Shown here: positions 26,854 to 35,914 of the stretch, in pieces
Layout: each line of letters starts with the position of its first letter
Position numbering within the stretch: the stretch's first letter is position 1
NCBI RefSeq assembly: GCF_013487865.1
Contig: NZ_CP047409.1
Coordinates: 682,001-746,000 of the forward strand
Direction: 5' to 3'
Source of the DNA: Lactobacillus johnsonii
Lineage (GTDB): Bacteria > Bacillota > Bacilli > Lactobacillales > Lactobacillaceae
Length of the DNA stretch: 64,000 bases
Notes under the pieces: generated by a model
What the model was told of the DNA's origin: nothing
Database searches by the model: none
Seen by the model: only the letters and a program-made list of their open reading frames with translations
Program-made: the position numbers and the translations under genes

Positions 26854-27753
26854 ATGAAAGAACAAGATATTTTAGAAGCTGTTGAAAAAATGCGTATTGA
26901 CTGGAAGAAGAACGATGATAAAAGAGATAGTGGGTTACCTCATGATCTTCCAGAGATAAAGCGTGTAGATGATATTCAATATGGTAACGATCCTAAATGG
27001 AATTTATTAGATATATATTTACCGAAAAATATTGAAGGAAAAATTCCCATTATCATTAATATTCATGGAGGTGGTTGGGTTTACGGTACTAAAGAAACCT
27101 ATCAATTTTATGGACTAGGAATGGCTAAACGAGGCTTTGCTTTTATAAATCCTAACTATAAGTTGGGACCAGAGGTAAAGTTTCCAGAAGAACTAAATCA
27201 AGTCAATGAATATATTCACTGGGTAGCAAAACATGCAGATGAATATAATCTTGATAAAAACAATGTTTTCTTAGTTGGGGATTCTGCTGGAGGTCAAATG
27301 GCTGAACAATACACGGCAATTTTGACTAATCCGGTATATCGAGAAAAATTTGGCTATACCCTCCCTGATTTGAAGTTCAGAGCAGTTGCTTTAAACTCAC
27401 CAGCTACTTTTATGAAAGATTCAGGGATGATGATGGATGCTACCTTGGCTTACTTTGATCCAGAAGTAATGAAGAGTGCTAAGAATCAAGACTTAATTGA
27501 TGTTGAAAAATATATTACCGGGGATTTTTTACCTACCTTTATTTCAACAGCTAATGAAGACTTTATTCATGATTGTGCAGTACGATTAGATGGATTTTTA
27601 AGGGCTAAAGGGGTAGAAGTTATTCAAAAATCTTGGGGTGATGAAAAGCATCCCGAACCACATGTTTTTCTAATTAATCAAAAAGATGAATTAGCGAAGG
27701 AAGCTAATGACGAAGAAGCAGCATTTTTTAGAAGACATATTGTAAAAGAGTAG
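26854..27753 (+). CDS. alpha/beta-hydrolase, HSL-type esterase
   Basis: 299 residues. Oxyanion-hole motif HGGGW (H71-G74) and nucleophile S144 in VGDSAGG are the marks of the hormone-sensitive-lipase/carboxylesterase group. The C-terminal TANEDFIHD and HPEPHVF segments should supply Asp and His. No signal peptide, so intracellular. Encoded last in the broken kinase/AraC operon (SD GAGAGGAAACG). It may deacetylate a sugar or plant-derived ester imported by a system not present here. Unlike its two upstream neighbours it is intact. Confidence 0.88.
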   Translation: MKEQDILEAVEKMRIDWKKNDDKRDSGLPHDLPEIKRVDDIQYGNDPKWNLLDIYLPKNIEGKIPIIINIHGGGWVYGTKETYQFYGLGMAKRGFAFINPNYKLGPEVKFPEELNQVNEYIHWVAKHADEYNLDKNNVFLVGDSAGGQMAEQYTAILTNPVYREKFGYTLPDLKFRAVALNSPATFMKDSGMMMDATLAYFDPEVMKSAKNQDLIDVEKYITGDFLPTFISTANEDFIHDCAVRLDGFLRAKGVEVIQKSWGDEKHPEPHVFLINQKDELAKEANDEEAAFFRRHIVKE

Positions 27754-27869
27754 TAGAAAAGACTATAGTTGAGATGCTATCGATAATTTCAAATATTGGA
27801 ATTGTTGTTGCCCTATTAATACATTCATAAAAAAACAAAGAGTTACTGCTTAAATTAAATTGCTATTAA

Positions 27870-27898
27870 AGTGCTAGAATAAAATCTAGCGCTTTTTT
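27870..27898 (+). terminator. terminator after the esterase operon
   Basis: AGTGCTAGA (27870-27878) / TCTAGCGCT (27885-27893), one G-U pair, then T residues. The 116 bp between the esterase stop and this hairpin contains no supported gene. Confidence 0.88.
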
Positions 27899-27951
27899 AG
27901 TGTATTAAGTTATAATTGAGCAAAAGCTCACTTTTTTTGTTAGAGGATTTT

Positions 27952-29748
27952 ATGAAGAAATTTTTTTATGTAATGACTGAAATAATTCTTTTTTTAATTT
28001 CAGTCATTGTATTTACTAAACCAGCCTTGGCTGATGTGAATTATGATATTACAAATGTTGATGTGATAGCCCGAGTCAATCCAAATGGTTCATTATCTAT
28101 GGAGAGAAGGATAACCTATAAATTTGATGATGACGCTCATGGTGTTTTCTATCAGCAAAATTTAGCCAATAATCAAGAATTAAAAAATCCGCAGGTTAGA
28201 ATTTTGGCTGACAAAAATTCACAAATGGTAGTACCAAGTGCGACTCATGAAAATAATACTTATGAATTAAGTCATAGTGATCATGGCTATCGTTTTAAAG
28301 TTTGGCATAGCGTAAGGGATGGAGATAAATTTACAGTAATTTATACTTATGAAATTACAAATGCAATCACGAACTGGAAAGATACAGCTGAACTTAATTT
28401 TAAGATTATTGGAGATGGATGGGATACAGACCTAGATAATGTACGAGTAGGTATTTTCTTCCCGGGCCCAGTTAAAGACCTAAAAGCTTGGGCGCATGGA
28501 GACTTGTCTGGCCAAATTACAGTTAATCCGCAAAAAGGCAATATTATCATGACAGCTTCTAATGTAGGTGGAAATGAAGGAATTGAGGTCCATAGTCTGT
28601 TTCCTGTTGAGGTAACTAATCAAAATAAGAATATTAAAGATCAAAATCATAAAGAATATGTTTTAGATCAAGAAGCAAGATTTGCACGACAAGCTAATGA
28701 ACGGCGTCAAAGAAACAGAATCCTAGGCTTAGGTGCTTTGGTAATATCTGGGCTATTTTCTTTACTAGCAATTATTAGAAGCTTTACTTTAAAAAAGTCC
28801 GGAGTTAAACCGGAAAAAGAAAAGCAACTGGCTAGGAATTATGAGATTCCATCAGTCTCACCGGTAATGGCTGAAATTTTAGATACAGGAGATGAGCCAA
28901 GCTCTAGGTCTTTAACTGCATCTCTAATGGAATTAGCTGTCCAAAAAAAGATTAAAATTGATCCTATCAAGATAAGAAAAAGAACGTACTACAAAATTTC
29001 TTTAATTGATAAAAATATAATAAAAAATAAACCTTTGTTAAATTACTTATTTGATAAAGTAGGCAATGGCAAGAGTTTTACAACATACGAACTTAAAAAA
29101 CACCACTCCTCTAAGTTGGGAAAGAAGTTCAATAAGTGGCAAGAACAAGAAATGCAGAAAGCAACTAGAGCAGGATTTTTTGATGAAAAGCTTGAACATA
29201 AGCAGCACGCTAATTCAATTTTGATGGTGACTTTACTAATCTTGAGTGGTATTGCAATGTTCAGCGCCTTCTTTTCGAATGAGGAAAATATTGCTTTGTT
29301 TATATGTGCTGCAATTTTATTAGTACTGGCAATTTTGGCAGTTGTTTATAATAAGAAGAAATTATCAGCTTATACAGCAAGAGGAGCAGAAGTAACTAAT
29401 CAAGTTCGCGGATTTAAGAAAATGCTAGATGAAATTGGTAATTTCAAGATGCGTGATATTGGAGAACTGATCTTGTGGGAAGAAATAATGCCATATGCCG
29501 TTGCTCTTGGTGTATCTAAAAAAGTATTAAAACAATTGAAACTAGAATTTGCAGATGAAATTGACGATACAAATCTATTATTCTGGGGTGCTTTTTACAG
29601 TGATGGGAAAGATGGTTTTGCAAGTAACTTTAGTTCTAGCTTTGACTCAGGTGCTAACTTAAATTCTTCTGCTTCTGGTGGATCTGGCGGATTTTCAGGC
29701 GGTTCATCAGGTGGCTTTGGTGGTGGCAGCGGAGGAGGTGCCTTTTAA
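27952..29748 (+). CDS. DUF2207-family membrane protein
   Basis: 598 residues from ATG 27952, behind AGAGG; the earlier in-frame start at 27916 has no SD. Signal peptide (ends near ALA-DVNYDI), then an extracytoplasmic beta-rich DUF2207 domain (NVDVIARVNPNGSLSMERRITYKF...). A membrane helix lies near 253-273, followed by a cytoplasmic part and a pair of helices near 415-460. The tail is Gly/Ser-rich (GGSGGFSGGSSGG...). Such proteins are widespread in Firmicutes and actinobacteria and have no established function. Confidence 0.85.
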   Translation: MKKFFYVMTEIILFLISVIVFTKPALADVNYDITNVDVIARVNPNGSLSMERRITYKFDDDAHGVFYQQNLANNQELKNPQVRILADKNSQMVVPSATHENNTYELSHSDHGYRFKVWHSVRDGDKFTVIYTYEITNAITNWKDTAELNFKIIGDGWDTDLDNVRVGIFFPGPVKDLKAWAHGDLSGQITVNPQKGNIIMTASNVGGNEGIEVHSLFPVEVTNQNKNIKDQNHKEYVLDQEARFARQANERRQRNRILGLGALVISGLFSLLAIIRSFTLKKSGVKPEKEKQLARNYEIPSVSPVMAEILDTGDEPSSRSLTASLMELAVQKKIKIDPIKIRKRTYYKISLIDKNIIKNKPLLNYLFDKVGNGKSFTTYELKKHHSSKLGKKFNKWQEQEMQKATRAGFFDEKLEHKQHANSILMVTLLILSGIAMFSAFFSNEENIALFICAAILLVLAILAVVYNKKKLSAYTARGAEVTNQVRGFKKMLDEIGNFKMRDIGELILWEEIMPYAVALGVSKKVLKQLKLEFADEIDDTNLLFWGAFYSDGKDGFASNFSSSFDSGANLNSSASGGSGGFSGGSSGGFGGGSGGGAF

Positions 29749-29770
29749 AGATTGATTATAGGAGAAAAGA

Positions 29771-30424
29771 ATGACAGTTTTAACTAATAAAATGTATGAG
29801 ATATTTGACCAAGAAGAATTTTCTTTTAAAAAATTAAAAGTTAATAAAACACCAGAAGAAATAGATACAATTAAACAAGAATTTAAAGGTGTCTGGCAAA
29901 TTTGGAAAACAGTTCAATTAAATGTGGCAGAACAACTACCGACAGGAAAATTTGCAAAAGTTCATGTTGAAAGCTGGACTAATGGATGGAATTTAAGAGA
30001 TCATTTTTGGGCCAGTTATCGCTTAACTTCCTTAGCAGACTATAATCCTTGTATTGGCGTCATGCTTGATAAGAAGCAATTACAGGTTTATTTGATGTTT
30101 CAATATTATAAGAGTGATAAGCATCAGGGAACTGTGAGTGAATACAATACGCTTTTAACTGATATTTCAAAGTGGGGTTCTAGTTTAGATATTTCAAACT
30201 GGTATTTGTGGGATAAAAATGAAATGGAATTCAGCAACCATTTAGCTTTAGCAGAATATCTGAGCGATTATGAAAAGAAAACTCAATTTGATCAGGAGGC
30301 TATCAAAAGTAGCTTTTTACTAGGAAAGTTTGCCTTTCGTGATCATGATAATGTTGATAATATGGAGAAATTTATTATAGAAGGAATCAATGATTTAATT
30401 CCTTTATATGAAAAATTAAGTTAA
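29771..30424 (+). CDS. conserved hypothetical protein (HI_0552-like)
   Basis: 217 residues, soluble, rich in Trp and Tyr (HVESWTNGWNLRDHFWASYRL). It resembles a family known as HI_0552-like, with members sometimes mislabelled as glucose-6-phosphate dehydrogenase; no dinucleotide-binding motif is present. Starts at ATG 29771, 22 bp after the DUF2207 gene with an SD (TAGGAG), so probably in one transcript with it. Confidence 0.7.
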   Translation: MTVLTNKMYEIFDQEEFSFKKLKVNKTPEEIDTIKQEFKGVWQIWKTVQLNVAEQLPTGKFAKVHVESWTNGWNLRDHFWASYRLTSLADYNPCIGVMLDKKQLQVYLMFQYYKSDKHQGTVSEYNTLLTDISKWGSSLDISNWYLWDKNEMEFSNHLALAEYLSDYEKKTQFDQEAIKSSFLLGKFAFRDHDNVDNMEKFIIEGINDLIPLYEKLS

Positions 30425-30444
30425 GTAAAAAAGTTGGGGAAAAT

Positions 30445-30906
30445 TTGCAAAAAAGACATGAATATATTTGGTGTTTAATCGAACTCTCAAATGGTAATAA
30501 AGAATGGTATTGTCTAAGTAAAGTATTAAGACGAGCTCTTTTTATCGAAAAGAAACATAATCAATTCTGGAAAAAAACGATGATTGGTAATTATATTACT
30601 GTAGCTCGGAGTAAGTATATTAGGGGACGAGCAAGATTAACGGTTGGCCGGATTGAAAAAATTAGAATTCGAAAAAATGGTGCAGCGGACTGGCACTGGA
30701 GTCGAAATCAATTTGTTACAGCAGAGCACTTACTGGATCTTAAAGATTCATTTAATTATTTAAAGCATGATTATTGTTGGTATAATCGTTTAGCAATTAA
30801 AGTAGCCTTAATTTATTGGCATAATAAGTTATTACAAGCTGAGTTAAATTCGAAGCGATATGGTATTAAGAAAAAACGACTTAAGTTAGAAAGAAAAATA
30901 AAATGA
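30445..30906 (+). CDS. hypothetical basic protein
   Basis: 153 residues, unrecognised, strongly basic with many Trp and Lys/Arg, and no membrane segment. The start is TTG 30445 behind GGGGA, the only candidate with an SD. It overlaps the following kinase gene by ATGA (30903-30906), so it is coupled to it. No motif indicates function. Confidence 0.65.
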   Translation: MQKRHEYIWCLIELSNGNKEWYCLSKVLRRALFIEKKHNQFWKKTMIGNYITVARSKYIRGRARLTVGRIEKIRIRKNGAADWHWSRNQFVTAEHLLDLKDSFNYLKHDYCWYNRLAIKVALIYWHNKLLQAELNSKRYGIKKKRLKLERKIK

Positions 30907-31736
30907 AGGAAAAACTTTTAATTAGTCAAGATTTGTCTTGTCTTGGGCAGGTCTCTCTAAGCGTTGCCTTACCAATTTTAGGTGCATGTGGATATCAGCC
31001 AGATGTTTTACCAACAGCAATTTTATCTACTCATACTGGTGGATTTGGTAATAATACCTTTTTGGCGCTAAATAATGAAATGAGTAAAATTATTGCTCAC
31101 TGGCAAGATGAAAAAATTACTTTTAAAAATTTATACTTAGGCTATTTGGGAAGAAATGCCATTGATTTTTGGATTGAGCATATTTCTGATTTTAGAAATA
31201 CTGACTTATTAATACTGCTTGATCCAGCAATGGCAGATTCAGGAAAGTTATATAGCGGCTTAGATATAGAATATGTAGAAAAAATGCGCGAACTTGCAAA
31301 GCGCGCGACTATTTTAACTCCAAATTTAACTGAAGCATGTCTATTACTGAATAAGGAATATAGAAATTTTTCAATAAATGAAATTAAAGAAATTGCTGGC
31401 GAGTTAAAAGAAAAGTCTAAGTTAGATGGTCTGGTAATTACTGGCATTTTCTTAGAAAATAAAGTGAAGATGGTTGGATTAGCAAATGATAGTAAAATTT
31501 TCGTAATAGAAAATGAAAAAATTACCCGCTCATTTTTTGGCACTGGAGATATGTTTGCAAGCAGCTTATTAGCAGGAATTTTAGCTGGGTATTCATTAAA
31601 AGAAAGTGCACAAATAGCAGGTGATTTTGTTAAATTGGCGATTGAAAAGACTGATCTAAGTCAAGATAAACGCTTGGGACCTAACTACGCAGGTGCCCTA
31701 TCTTGGTTAATGAACAAAGTGGAAGGAAAGAAATAA
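30903..31736 (+). CDS. pyridoxal/pyridoxine kinase (PfkB family, PdxK/PdxY type)
   Basis: 277 residues of the ribokinase fold. Conserved features: ISQDLSCLGQVSLSVALPIL, STHTGGF, LLDPAMADSGKLY, TPNLTEACLLL, and the catalytic GTGDMFASSLLAG with the base Asp near residue 219. Phosphorylates vitamin B6 vitamers to give PLP precursors; some members also take hydroxymethylpyrimidine. It is followed three bases later by a vitamin-type ECF S component, which supports a salvage role. Translationally coupled to the upstream gene. Confidence 0.88.
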   Translation: MKEKLLISQDLSCLGQVSLSVALPILGACGYQPDVLPTAILSTHTGGFGNNTFLALNNEMSKIIAHWQDEKITFKNLYLGYLGRNAIDFWIEHISDFRNTDLLILLDPAMADSGKLYSGLDIEYVEKMRELAKRATILTPNLTEACLLLNKEYRNFSINEIKEIAGELKEKSKLDGLVITGIFLENKVKMVGLANDSKIFVIENEKITRSFFGTGDMFASSLLAGILAGYSLKESAQIAGDFVKLAIEKTDLSQDKRLGPNYAGALSWLMNKVEGKK

Positions 31737-31739
31737 TAA

Positions 31740-32297
31740 ATGCGCACAAGAGAAAATTCATTAGTTTCAATAATTATGACTGGATTATTTGCGGCAATAA
31801 TTTATTTGGGTGTTTGGGTTTTAAGAATCCCAGTTCCTGCTTTAGTAGGGCGTCCATTTATTCATTTTGGTAATACGTTAACGGCTGTTGCAATTTTATA
31901 TTTAGGTTATCGTAATGGAATGCTAGCTGGGATTATTGGATTGGGCGGCTTTGACTTGCTTAATGGTTACGCTGCAACTTCGTGGTTAACAATACTAGAA
32001 GTCGTAGTAGTTGCAAGTGTTTTAACGGCAGTATATAAGGGGATGCACTATCAAGATAGTAGGAAAAATATTATTATTTTAGGAATTATTGCTGGAATTA
32101 CGAAAATTTTTACTACTTACTGTGTCTCAATTGTAGAAGCTTTAATGGTAGGAACTAGTTTAAATGTGGCTTTAGTTAGCTCTTTTGTTAGTTTGCCGGC
32201 AACGATCATCAATTCGATTTCGACAGCAATTTGTACCCCAATCTTATACTTTGCAGTCCGTGATGGTGCAAGGAGAATTTTAAGAAGGACTGCTTAA
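31740..32297 (+). CDS. ECF transporter S component, probably for vitamin B6
   Basis: 185 residues with about six hydrophobic segments. GRPFIHFGNTLTAVAILYLGYRNGMLAGIIG is typical of S components that dock to a shared ECF module (EcfA/A'/T, encoded elsewhere). Because the preceding gene is a pyridoxal kinase, a pyridoxine/pyridoxal substrate is the best guess; other vitamins remain possible. Starts right after the kinase stop; ATG 31740. Confidence 0.82.
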   Translation: MRTRENSLVSIIMTGLFAAIIYLGVWVLRIPVPALVGRPFIHFGNTLTAVAILYLGYRNGMLAGIIGLGGFDLLNGYAATSWLTILEVVVVASVLTAVYKGMHYQDSRKNIIILGIIAGITKIFTTYCVSIVEALMVGTSLNVALVSSFVSLPATIINSISTAICTPILYFAVRDGARRILRRTA

Positions 32298-32349
32298 TTA
32301 AAATAGATTTGTTATAATTTTGATTAAAGATAAAAAGGAGGAATTTTAA

Positions 32350-32529
32350 ATGCCATTTGTACATGTAGAGCTAATTAAGGGTAGAAGTGATAAACAACTT
32401 ACTCAAATGATGAAAGATATCACCGAAGCTGTTCATAAGAATACTGGTGCTCCAAAAGAACATATTCATGTAATTATTAATGAACTTGATAAACATACTT
32501 ATGGTCAAGGCGGCGAATGGAGGGCTTAA
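32350..32529 (+). CDS. 4-oxalocrotonate tautomerase-family protein
   Basis: 59 codons, ATG 32350 behind a strong AAGGAGGA. Sequence begins [16 protein letters not shown], with the catalytic Pro expected to become the N-terminus after Met removal, and continues [19 protein letters not shown], the usual 4-OT fold. Family members catalyse keto-enol tautomerisation; the physiological substrate in lactobacilli is unknown. TTG 32533 of the next gene follows after three bases. Confidence 0.9.
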   Translation: MPFVHVELIKGRSDKQLTQMMKDITEAVHKNTGAPKEHIHVIINELDKHTYGQGGEWRA

Positions 32530-32532
32530 AAA

Positions 32533-32934
32533 TTGAAAAAGTTTTCTATTAATCGCTTAATAAAACTGGGATTAATTTTTAGTACAGTCTGGTTTGTTTA
32601 TCTTTTATTTTTTAGCTTTGAAAGTCTAACTGATTTTTCAAACCTACGCACCTTACCAACTGCTAGAGTAATTAGTCTGTTTGTAATTCTTATCGTTATA
32701 AGCTTATTTTTAGGTTTTATTTTAGCTGGTGTTTGGCTGAGCGTAGATCAACCAAAATTTAAGTTTAAGTGGGAGTATCTGTATAAAGGAATCCTGGTTG
32801 GAATAATTTGGGCAGCTCTTGATATGTTTATGGTTAATTCAGGAAAGTTTATGATTATTCCAGTAATTATTGACTTAATTATAGGTACTTTAGTTGGAAT
32901 GTTGCTTTTTAGTCGAAGAGCGTCCAAAAAATAA
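32533..32934 (+). CDS. small integral membrane protein
   Basis: 133 residues, four predicted membrane segments (about 10-30, 46-70, 85-103, 107-127). Not recognised; resembles DUF3021-like small membrane proteins in size only. The start is TTG 32533 with GGAGGG ten bases upstream, inside the end of the tautomerase gene. The terminator follows directly. Confidence 0.7.
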   Translation: MKKFSINRLIKLGLIFSTVWFVYLLFFSFESLTDFSNLRTLPTARVISLFVILIVISLFLGFILAGVWLSVDQPKFKFKWEYLYKGILVGIIWAALDMFMVNSGKFMIIPVIIDLIIGTLVGMLLFSRRASKK

Positions 32935-32936
32935 AT

Positions 32937-32977
32937 AAAAAATCGTGATTAGCAATTAACTAATCACGATTTTTTTG
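32937..32977 (+). terminator. bidirectional terminator
   Basis: 16-bp stem AAAAAATCGTGATTAG (32937-32952) / CTAATCACGATTTTTT (32960-32975). Serves the membrane-protein gene and the small minus-strand gene. Confidence 0.95.
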
Positions 32978-32983
32978 TTTAGT

Positions 32984-33097
32984 CTAATCTTCTTTTTTGG
33001 CTTCTTCTAATGCCTTCATGATTGAAGGATTCTTTGAATGACAATCTTTTAACATTTGGTAATCTTCTTCAGATAATTTAACAGTGTACTTAGTCAT
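32984..33097 (-). CDS. 37-residue small protein
   Basis: A short minus-strand frame with a proper SD (TGAGG, seven bases before ATG 33097), reading MTKYTVKLSEEDYQMLKDCH and ending in EEAKKED. It lies between a terminator and a divergent gene, which supports expression. It is charged and helical and has no membrane segment. The TVKLSEEDYQML start looks like the beginning of a small ribbon-helix-helix or antitoxin-like peptide, but it is too short to assign. Confidence 0.6.
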   Translation of the reverse strand: MTKYTVKLSEEDYQMLKDCHSKNPSIMKALEEAKKED

Positions 33098-33225
33098 GAT
33101 TTTTCCTCACTTTTTATTTTTTACCTTTAATATATCACTTTATTGATAGAATTGATAAAGAAATTTTGAATTGAATATTATTAAATCGCTATAATAGATA
33201 AAAAGTAAGTAAGAAAGTGGTTAAA

Positions 33226-34545
33226 ATGTTTGACTATCGAAATAATTTAAAAAGAATATTAAATAGTACAGAAGGCGACGAAAAGAGCCTTAAAAATAGC
33301 TTGAATGCAATTAAGTTAGTCCTGGGAATGACAGGGGAAAGCAGTGAAAGGGTAACTGGCGGTGAACTTGATCCAAAAATTATTGCCCAAATAAATACTT
33401 TTTTGCAAGGAATAACTAAATTAATTGAGCATCCTGGCAATAAAGATGCTAAAAAGACAGCTTTAGGCGCACTACATAAATTAACTTTTGATCAAAATAT
33501 TACTGCTAATTTTGGAAAACAACTAGGGCAGCTTGATCAAGCAATTCAATCATCCGAAGAAACGAGTAGTGTAGTAAATAGAAAAATTTTTGAAGAAGCA
33601 TTAAAGCCTAAAAAAGAAAAAGTACGTGACTATCGCAAGGGAAGACGTTATACAGTTATTCGTGCATTGAAGGGTGCAGATCTAATCAATGATAATGGAG
33701 AAGTAGTTTTTGAGGTTAATGAAAGTCAAATACATGACTTAAACTTAAAGAGCGGCGATATTGTTGAAGCTATACCTTTATCGGATGGCTTAAATGAAGC
33801 TGAGGTTTTACGAGTTGTCGGCTATAGAAAATTGCGCAGCCGTGATTATGATATAATAGAAGATTTTAAGTACGGTGTAGTACAAGGAAGTCCGGGAAAT
33901 CTAAGCGTTTCGCGTAATATTCACGGAGAAAGGTTAACAATTAATCATAAGCCGGTGATTGTTGCCCTTGATTCTAGTTACTATCAAAATGGAAGTGTAC
34001 ATCTAGAAGATGGTTCGATTGTTGACTTAGCTTGGTATACCGGTGATGTAAGACTTAAGAAAGATCCAGCTAGTGCCGTTCAAATTCGATGGATCTATGA
34101 AACTGAGCAACCAAAACGGATTTCTAAAACTAAAAAAGAAAAGTCAAGTCGAGAAAACACGCAGAAACTGGCACAATTAGATATGAATTTGCATTATCAA
34201 AGAGTTGGGATTGCGGTTGGAGACAATCAAAACGAAGCAATTTTAGAAGGTATTGTTAATCGCTACAATGGTATTGCAATTCCAATCGATGCTTTTGAAG
34301 GAAAGAAAAAGGTAATTGAAAATCAAATTAAAGATTTAGATATTGTAATCTTGGTAACAGCTTTTGCAGCTCATGACAGTACTTGGAATATTAGAGAGTT
34401 TGCAAGCAAATATCATGTAAAATTTGCCGTTAGTTCCAGCAAAGGATATCAAGCATTTGAACGCGCTTTGTATAGAGCAGAAAATGGCATGCCGGCTTAT
34501 GAAGGAAACCAGCAATTAGAATATAAAATGTTAAAAAATAATTAG
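33226..34545 (+). CDS. DUF2325-domain protein
   Basis: 439 residues from ATG 33226 (SD GAAAGTGG); the GTG at 33217 lies within that SD. The C-terminal about 100 residues are a DUF2325 domain (VGDNQNEAILEGIVNRYNGIAIPIDAFEG, FAVSSSKGYQAFERAL). The N-terminal about 130 residues are helical. The middle (YRKGRRYTVIRALKGADLINDNGEVVFEV) looks beta-rich, possibly nucleic-acid binding. Function unknown; single gene. Confidence 0.8.
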   Translation: MFDYRNNLKRILNSTEGDEKSLKNSLNAIKLVLGMTGESSERVTGGELDPKIIAQINTFLQGITKLIEHPGNKDAKKTALGALHKLTFDQNITANFGKQLGQLDQAIQSSEETSSVVNRKIFEEALKPKKEKVRDYRKGRRYTVIRALKGADLINDNGEVVFEVNESQIHDLNLKSGDIVEAIPLSDGLNEAEVLRVVGYRKLRSRDYDIIEDFKYGVVQGSPGNLSVSRNIHGERLTINHKPVIVALDSSYYQNGSVHLEDGSIVDLAWYTGDVRLKKDPASAVQIRWIYETEQPKRISKTKKEKSSRENTQKLAQLDMNLHYQRVGIAVGDNQNEAILEGIVNRYNGIAIPIDAFEGKKKVIENQIKDLDIVILVTAFAAHDSTWNIREFASKYHVKFAVSSSKGYQAFERALYRAENGMPAYEGNQQLEYKMLKNN

Positions 34546-34622
34546 GAATGGGAGATGAAACTGACAACCTGTATAGAAATTAGATAAAATATTAATAACT
34601 TATTTTTAGGAAGGATGATGAA

Positions 34623-35462
34623 ATGACAAAAAACATTAAAAAGAAATCTTGGATGCGCTGGGTAGTATTTTTAGCCGGCCTAGAAATTATCGCCATTTCT
34701 ATTAATTTCTTCTATGGTCCAATTAATATTGCTGCGGGAGGATCAACTGGTATTTCGATTTTAGTTGACGCAGTATGGGGAATTAACCGTTCAATAACGG
34801 TTTTAGTTGTTAATATTTTAATGTTGGTTTTGGCAGCTATCTTTTTAGGAAAAAAGACAACGAAAAACGTTGCCTTAGGTAGTTTATTATTGCCAATCCT
34901 AATGGAAATTACCCCAAGTTTTGAAATTACTAATAACCAATTACTTGCTGTAATTTACGGTGGAGTATTAATGGGACTAGGAGTCTCTCTTCTCTATCGT
35001 GTAAATGCTTCAAGTGGCGGGACAACAATTCCACCAATGATTTTGAAAAAATATTTTTATATCAATCCAGCGGTTGGCTTACTTGGAATTGATATGATAA
35101 TTATTTTCCTAAATATATTTGTTGATGGATGGAATGCATTTTTACTAGCTGCTTTGTCTCAGGTAGTTACATCTATGACGATGAACTATGCAGAAGCAGG
35201 CTTTGATCGAAAATATCAAGTTCGTATTATGAGTAATAAACATTTCACTGAATTGAAAACTATGTTACTAGATAATTATAATGGTTTGACAATTTATGAT
35301 GTTGTTGGTGGCTATAGCGATGATGATAAAAAACAATTACTTTTAGTAGTTGATACACGTGAGTACGGTCCTTTGATTAGTAAAATTCATGAAATTGACC
35401 CTGACGCATTTATTATTACTGATACAGTAGCTCGGGTTCATGGAGGCCAATGGGGACTATAG
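34623..35462 (+). CDS. YitT-family membrane protein
   Basis: 279 residues with about five N-terminal membrane segments (FLAGLEIIAISINFFYGP, GGSTGISILVDAVWG and others), and a C-terminal DUF2179 domain (KYQVRIMSN ... GGQWGL). Widespread in Firmicutes, transport function suspected but unproved. SD AAGGATGA before ATG 34623. Its 3' end overlaps the converging ArsC-like gene by six bases. Confidence 0.9.
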   Translation: MTKNIKKKSWMRWVVFLAGLEIIAISINFFYGPINIAAGGSTGISILVDAVWGINRSITVLVVNILMLVLAAIFLGKKTTKNVALGSLLLPILMEITPSFEITNNQLLAVIYGGVLMGLGVSLLYRVNASSGGTTIPPMILKKYFYINPAVGLLGIDMIIIFLNIFVDGWNAFLLAALSQVVTSMTMNYAEAGFDRKYQVRIMSNKHFTELKTMLLDNYNGLTIYDVVGGYSDDDKKQLLLVVDTREYGPLISKIHEIDPDAFIITDTVARVHGGQWGL

Positions 35463-35813
35463 CCAGACTTTTTCGTACGTATTTTCTTTGAAGCCACAAG
35501 TTAATTTCTTACCGTCAGTTACTAACGGTCTCTTAATTAATTTGCCGTTTTGTGAGAGTAATATAGCAGCTTCCTCAATTGACATGGAATCAATCTGATC
35601 TTTTAAATGCATCTGACGATAGACTTGTCCCGATATATTAAAGAAATATCTTAAACCTCTATCTTGAAACTTATTTAGCCACTTAAGCAAGTCTTCTTGT
35701 TTAGGTGGCTTTTCTACTAAATCTTGATACTCATATGCAATATGGTGTTGATCTAGCCATTTTTGTGCTTTTTTAGAGGTGGAACAACGTTTGTATCCGT
35801 AAAATTTGATCAT
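35457..35813 (-). CDS. ArsC/Spx-family protein
   Basis: 118 residues with a thioredoxin-like fold. The N-terminus FYGYKRCSTSKKAQKWL has a single active-site Cys (C10) in CSTS; Spx itself has CxxC. IKRPLVTDGKKLTCGF is the conserved cis-Pro (RPLV) region. Members are arsenate-reductase-like or Spx-like regulators; here closest to the YusI/YffB-type group, with unknown substrate. SD AAGGAA on the minus strand. Confidence 0.88.
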   Translation of the reverse strand: MIKFYGYKRCSTSKKAQKWLDQHHIAYEYQDLVEKPPKQEDLLKWLNKFQDRGLRYFFNISGQVYRQMHLKDQIDSMSIEEAAILLSQNGKLIKRPLVTDGKKLTCGFKENTYEKVWL

Positions 35814-35879
35814 AATGTATTCCTTCTTAAAAAATATCTACTAATATTCTATTATTTTTTTAGAAATTTTGATATTGAA

Positions 35880-35908
35880 TTGCTTTAAAAGAGGGATGAG
35901 AGTATACT
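35880..35908 (+). promoter_or_regulatory. rplU promoter
   Basis: TTGCTT (35880-35885), 17-bp spacer, TATACT (35903-35908). Transcription would start near 35915, giving a leader of about 110 nt. Confidence 0.65.
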
Positions 35909-35914
35909 GTAAGA

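Noticed and set aside
27772-27828. 18-codon hydrophobic ORF after the esterase gene
   Set aside because: No SD and too short; possibly a remnant of a permease, but not supportable.
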